A DNA stretch of 64,000 nucleotides from Rhodohalobacter sp. SW132 (GTDB lineage Bacteria > Bacteroidota > Rhodothermia > Balneolales > Balneolaceae): assembly GCF_003390325.1 (NCBI RefSeq), contig NZ_QUOK01000010.1, forward strand, positions 1 to 64,000. The letters are read 5' to 3'. Position 1 is the first letter of the stretch. Every line of letters starts with the position of its first letter. Under the pieces are notes generated by a model. It made no database searches. It was given only the letters and a program-made list of their open reading frames with translations, and had not been told where the DNA came from. Made by a program: the position numbers and the translations under genes. Positions 59,873-64,000 of this stretch are shown here, piece by piece.

Positions 59873-62845
59873 ATGATACAGAAGGTACTTTTCAAGTTTA
59901 TTTATGCGTCTGTTTTAGTGCTATTTCTGTTTGGTATGGCACATGCACAGACTGAAGTTTCTGGTACGGTAACGGAGGAAGGAACCGGTGAGGCATTACC
60001 CGGAGTTAATATTTTTGTGAAGAGTAGCCCTGGTGTGGGAACTTCAACAAATTTGGATGGATATTTTGAGCTTGAAGTTCCTTCACTTCAGGATACCTTA
60101 GTATTTTCATTTCTTGGCTTTGAGAGGCAGGAAGTAGCAATTGATGGAAGAGAGGTAGTTGATGTAGAGTTAACGAATCAAACATTTGAGGGTGATGAAC
60201 TTATTGTGATAGGTTATGGAACCCAGAGGAGGTCGGATGTTACTGGTGCTGTGTCTTCAGTGCCAAGAGAGCGTTTAGAAAATTTACCCGTTACGAATGT
60301 CACTCAGGCATTGCAGGGAACAACTGCAGGTTTAAACATTACGACAAGATCTTCAGTGCCCGGATCTGTTGGCAATGTGCAGGTGAGAGGTCTTAATTCC
60401 ATAACTGCAGACAACAGCGCATTTATTGTTGTTGATGGAACTCCTTTCTACGGAAGCCTAAATGACATTAATACCAGTGATATAGAATCAATTGAAATCT
60501 TAAAGGATGCATCTGCTACTGCCATTTATGGTAATCGCGGATCTAACGGGGTGGTTCTGATTACAACCAAGCAGGGTAATGTTGGAAAGCCTGTGATTAA
60601 CTATAACGTATCCCAGGGATTTGAAGATTTTTCAAACGTATTAGAGCCGATGGGGCCTGAAGCCTATGTGCAAAAGTATGCTGATTATATGGAGCAAAGA
60701 GGGCTGGAGCAAACCGATGTATTACCTAACACTGCTGAAATTGAAAACTATAATGCAGGCAGGACAAATGACTGGTTAGACACGGTAACACGCAGAGGAC
60801 TCGTAACAGAGCATAATATAAGCCTTTCCGGTGGCACTGAAAATGCCAGGTATTTTGTCTCGGGTGGGTATCTTGATCAAAAAGGGATTATTGAAGGGTA
60901 TCAGTATAACCGGTTTAACCTCAGGGCCAACCTGGATTTGACGGTAACCGATTGGCTGAGGACAGGTTTTAATGCAACGTATGCCAACAATCAATACGAT
61001 GGTGGCCGCGCTAACTTCCTGTTTGCAACGGCTATGAGCCCATATTCGGTGCCAACCAACGAAAGTGGGGAATATATCATATATCCAATGTCCCCAGAGC
61101 AGTTGTTTGTAAATCCAATGCTGGGATTGACCACTGAACGTGTAGACCATGTAAGAAACCTCTCAGGTACGGCATTCGCCGTCGTAGAGCCTTGGCTGGA
61201 AGGTTTACAGTACAGGGTAAATGCCTCATATTATCGCAACCCCCGGTACAACGCCACGTACTCCGGGCGTTTAGCGAATGATAATAATGGAACTGCTTAT
61301 AAATATAACTCTCAAAGAGATCGCTGGGTTTTGGAGAACATCCTTTCCTATAATCATGAAATTGATGCACACAGCTTTGATGTTACAATGTTATACAGTG
61401 CTGAGAAGGAAATATATCAGAATACATCCATAACTGGCGTGGGCTTTTTTAGTGATGCTTTGCTCTACCATCAGATAGGCTCTGCGGATAATATCTCCGG
61501 CGGTTCATCTAAATACGAGCAAACGTGGCTTTCTCAAATGGGCAGGCTAAACTACAGTTATGACAGCCGGTACTTGTTTTCATTTACAGCCCGCAGAGAT
61601 GGTGCTTCTGTCTTTGGATCCAATACCAGTAAATATGGCTTTTTCCCTTCGGTAGCCCTGGGCTGGAATATTGCCAATGAGAGCTTTATGGAAGAATTTG
61701 ATGATGTGGATGAAATAAAGCTGCGTTTCTCTTACGGGACAACAGGAAACCCTGCTATTGGTGTTTATGGTACACAAAGTACGGCCGGTACAATTTTATA
61801 CCCATTTGGCGGATCGCCACAAGTTGGTACATATATTGCTGGAATGGGGAATCCAAATCTAAAATGGGAATCTACCACAACAGCTAATCTCGGGGTGGAC
61901 TTCGGTTTTTTCAGGAACCGGATTACAGGTTCCGTTGAAGTTTATGATAGCAAAACCACAAATCTGATTTTATCCAGAAACATTCCTAACACCACCGGTT
62001 CTGGCTCTATTTTAGACAATATTGGAGAGGTGGGGAATCAGGGAATTGACGTAACGCTGAATACCGAAAATATTAATACGGGTAATTTCAGATGGGAGTC
62101 AACTTTTATTTTTTCAACGTATAAGAATGAAATATTGGCACTCTATGGAAATGATGAAGATGATATTGATAACCGGTGGTTTATCGGGAATTCGTTGGGT
62201 GTGGTTTATGATTATGAAAAAATTGGCATCTGGCAGGAAGATGAAATAGCTGCGAATGAACACTTAAATCATGATCCAACTGCACGCCCCGGTGACATTA
62301 AGTTTGCTGATTTAGATGGAGATGGCCAGATAGATTCAGAAAATGACCGCAGAATACTGGGAAGCAGTCTGCCTAGCTGGACTGGTGGATTAACAAATAC
62401 ATTTCACTACAGAAACTTTACACTAAATCTATTTTTAGAGACAGCTCAGGGGATACTTAGAAATAACTCTGATATCTACTATACCGATGAGGTGGGACGA
62501 CGAAATATACCTGCTGACATGGGGTACTGGACATCTGAAAATGCAAGCAATGAATGGCCATCGTTGATTGCCTACCAAAACAACAAAGGATACGGGCATC
62601 CCAAAGATGCCAGCTACCTAAGGATTAAAGATGTGCGCTTGAGTTATAACATTCCACAATCTCTTCTGCAAAGATACGGCATCCAAAACATGACTGTATA
62701 TTTTGCCGGCAGAAATCTCTACACCTTTACCGATTGGCAAGGCTGGGATCCGGAAAGTAATCAGGCACCCAGGGGATCAGGTGATTGGACAGATAACTAT
62801 CCATTAGTACGTACTCTTTCTTTCGGATTGAATATTTCTCTATAA
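59873..62845 (+). CDS. SusC/RagA-type TonB-dependent outer-membrane transporter
   Basis: 990 residues. Signal peptide (~26 residues, ending AHAQ), then a carboxypeptidase-regulatory-like domain (VSGTVTEEGTGEALPGVNIF to LTNQTFEG, ~27-110), a TonB-box/plug start GDELIVIGYGTQRRSDVTGA, the plug domain with VQVRGLNSITADNSAFIVVD and ILKDASATAIYGNRGSNGVV, and a long beta-barrel ending RTLSFGLNISL. The protein forms the channel part of a SusCD pair and imports oligosaccharides or peptides using TonB-ExbBD energy. The upstream LacI-type palindrome suggests sugar-responsive control, but substrate specificity cannot be read. Full length; no frameshift. Confidence 0.95.
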   Translation: MIQKVLFKFIYASVLVLFLFGMAHAQTEVSGTVTEEGTGEALPGVNIFVKSSPGVGTSTNLDGYFELEVPSLQDTLVFSFLGFERQEVAIDGREVVDVELTNQTFEGDELIVIGYGTQRRSDVTGAVSSVPRERLENLPVTNVTQALQGTTAGLNITTRSSVPGSVGNVQVRGLNSITADNSAFIVVDGTPFYGSLNDINTSDIESIEILKDASATAIYGNRGSNGVVLITTKQGNVGKPVINYNVSQGFEDFSNVLEPMGPEAYVQKYADYMEQRGLEQTDVLPNTAEIENYNAGRTNDWLDTVTRRGLVTEHNISLSGGTENARYFVSGGYLDQKGIIEGYQYNRFNLRANLDLTVTDWLRTGFNATYANNQYDGGRANFLFATAMSPYSVPTNESGEYIIYPMSPEQLFVNPMLGLTTERVDHVRNLSGTAFAVVEPWLEGLQYRVNASYYRNPRYNATYSGRLANDNNGTAYKYNSQRDRWVLENILSYNHEIDAHSFDVTMLYSAEKEIYQNTSITGVGFFSDALLYHQIGSADNISGGSSKYEQTWLSQMGRLNYSYDSRYLFSFTARRDGASVFGSNTSKYGFFPSVALGWNIANESFMEEFDDVDEIKLRFSYGTTGNPAIGVYGTQSTAGTILYPFGGSPQVGTYIAGMGNPNLKWESTTTANLGVDFGFFRNRITGSVEVYDSKTTNLILSRNIPNTTGSGSILDNIGEVGNQGIDVTLNTENINTGNFRWESTFIFSTYKNEILALYGNDEDDIDNRWFIGNSLGVVYDYEKIGIWQEDEIAANEHLNHDPTARPGDIKFADLDGDGQIDSENDRRILGSSLPSWTGGLTNTFHYRNFTLNLFLETAQGILRNNSDIYYTDEVGRRNIPADMGYWTSENASNEWPSLIAYQNNKGYGHPKDASYLRIKDVRLSYNIPQSLLQRYGIQNMTVYFAGRNLYTFTDWQGWDPESNQAPRGSGDWTDNYPLVRTLSFGLNISL

Positions 62846-62857
62846 CTCAAAAAATTT

Positions 62858-64000
62858 ATGACTATGAAACGCCAATTAAGATATTTTGCAGTAGTTTCAG
62901 TTTTACTGATGATGTTCGCCTCTTCTTGCAGCGATAATTTTTTAACTGAAACGGTTGAAGACCAGTACTCCACCGATATAACCGATAGAGAAAGCCTAAG
63001 GGCAGGCCTCATACTGATGTATGAAGCAACCAGTAATTTTTACTCTAAAGCAGACCAGCAGGGATGGCCCGCCTTGTGGAATGTAGGAACCGACGTTGCC
63101 TGGCCCATACAGGCGCAAGGTGTTGAGATTCCTTTTTACAGATATGACAATCTCACATCGGATAATTATGCCGCTTCGTGGATGTGGAATTGGGAATATG
63201 ACATCATAGAAAATGCCAATAATGTCATCAACAATATCGAAAATAATGGTATGGCTATCGAAGGGATGACAGAACAACTTCTGGCTGAATATAATGCGGA
63301 AGCTCGTTTCTTCAGGGCAAAAGCCTATGAAGAATTGGCCACTCTCTTTGGCGGGGTGCCGATTGTTACCGAACCCATTACCGAGCCTAAGTTTGATTTT
63401 GTTAGGGCTGATTTGGCAGAAGTAAATGCCCTGATAGAAGAAGATTTGCTATTTGCCGTTGAAAATTTACCTGATTTAGGTCAAACCGAACATGAGCAGA
63501 GAGTTAGCAATGCAGCTGCTAGCCAGTTGTTGGCCAAATCATACCTTCGAACAGGTAAATATGAAGAAGCTGAAGCACAAGCAGATCGGGTTATTAATAA
63601 CCCAAATATCTCGTTAGTTGACACAAGATATGGAGTGAAAGTTGATCAGCCTGGCGACCCATTTTCTGACATGTTCTGGAAAGGTAATATGCGCCGTTCG
63701 CAAGGCAATACAGAGGCAATCTGGGTTCTGGAGATGGAAAACCCATCTGATGTTCGGGGAGGAAGTACTGGTGCTCCGCAGCAACGAAGAGTTTGGCAAG
63801 GATCCTATCATAGCCGCAATGGCTTGATTCCTGCCGAAGATTTGGGAGGGCGTGGTATTGCAAGATTACGTCTGAATAACTGGGTATTGTATGACCTTTA
63901 TGATGATGATGACATGCGGAACTCAGAACACAACATCCTGAGACGGCATACATATAACGATCCAAATCATGAACTGTTCGGCGAACCTGTGCCATATGAA
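62858..64000 (+). CDS. SusD/RagB-type surface lipoprotein (partial, runs off window)
   Basis: 381 codons are visible with no stop, so the gene continues past the right edge. Start at the ATG at 62858 (M-T-M-K-R-Q-L-R); the ATG two codons later is an alternative. The lipoprotein signal LLMMFASSC places the lipidated cysteine at position 24. SusD features are FLTETVEDQYSTDITDRESL, the helical TPR-like AEARFFRAKAYEELATLFGG, VPIVTEPITEP and SNAAASQLLAKSYLRTGKYE. It caps the SusC barrel on the cell surface and binds the substrate. It begins 12 bp after the SusC stop, forming the usual operon. Confidence 0.93.
   Translation, partial: MTMKRQLRYFAVVSVLLMMFASSCSDNFLTETVEDQYSTDITDRESLRAGLILMYEATSNFYSKADQQGWPALWNVGTDVAWPIQAQGVEIPFYRYDNLTSDNYAASWMWNWEYDIIENANNVINNIENNGMAIEGMTEQLLAEYNAEARFFRAKAYEELATLFGGVPIVTEPITEPKFDFVRADLAEVNALIEEDLLFAVENLPDLGQTEHEQRVSNAAASQLLAKSYLRTGKYEEAEAQADRVINNPNISLVDTRYGVKVDQPGDPFSDMFWKGNMRRSQGNTEAIWVLEMENPSDVRGGSTGAPQQRRVWQGSYHSRNGLIPAEDLGGRGIARLRLNNWVLYDLYDDDDMRNSEHNILRRHTYNDPNHELFGEPVPYE

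Noticed and set aside
1-64000. tRNA, rRNA or riboswitch genes
   Set aside because: I scanned by eye for tRNA T-arm and anticodon patterns and known riboswitch cores and found none that I could support; covariance-model searches would be decisive.

Overview
The window looks like chromosomal DNA of a halophilic or marine member of the Bacteroidota/Balneolota-Rhodothermota side of the tree. The reasons are a SusC/SusD pair at the right end, a DUF3822-rsmD-coaD neighbourhood, PorT-like outer-membrane barrels, a GbsR-type regulator, a DUF349 coiled-coil protein and a GH13 enzyme resembling glucosylglycerol hydrolases. This placement is inferred from gene content. No rRNA or tRNA gene was recognised.

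Layout. (1) 1-13.5 kb: left half of a surface-polysaccharide locus, with two paralogous NodB-like deacetylases, a classical deacetylase, three GT4 and one GT2 glycosyltransferase, a GNAT acyltransferase and a ParB-like-domain protein. It is interrupted at 1.5-4.3 kb by an array of five copies of an IS200-like element, only one of which still carries the HUH transposase. (2) 14.2-21 kb: sulfate uptake and activation (SLC13 permease, cysQ, cysD, cysNC), with a four-helix-bundle (23S intervening-sequence-type) gene lying between cysD and cysNC. (3) 21-34.7 kb: right half of the polysaccharide locus, with ATP-grasp enzymes, an initiating sugar transferase, a UDP-glucuronate-epimerase-like enzyme, a YdcF-type protein, a DegT-type aminotransferase, a membrane-bound UDP-sugar 4,6-dehydratase and a WecA/MraY-type phosphotransferase. 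(4) 35.4-36.7 kb: a small integron-like cassette segment, holding a single-ORF antitoxin-PIN fusion and a VOC gene, each followed by an attC-like site. (5) 38-48 kb: mostly minus-strand housekeeping genes (GH13, plsC-like, yraN, GbsR-like, FmdB-like, aminotransferase, coaD, rsmD, DUF3822, tpm). (6) 48.7-59 kb: MATE exporter, SixA-like phosphatase, dps, two MscS channels, DUF349 protein, MBL-fold hydrolase and a small outer-membrane protein. (7) 59.8-64 kb: a SusC-like receptor and a SusD-like lipoprotein (cut by the window edge) behind a perfect LacI-type palindrome.

The intergenic DNA is unusually structured. Besides the IS200-like array there are MITE-like elements, two pairs of dispersed non-coding repeats, triloop hairpins with compensated stem changes, heptanucleotide tandem repeats, and at least six loci built from two inverted arms of degenerate short 'word' repeats. 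One of those loci encloses the four-helix-bundle gene. This recurring architecture, the IS200-derived array and the cassette segment with a fused toxin-antitoxin are the parts most worth following up.
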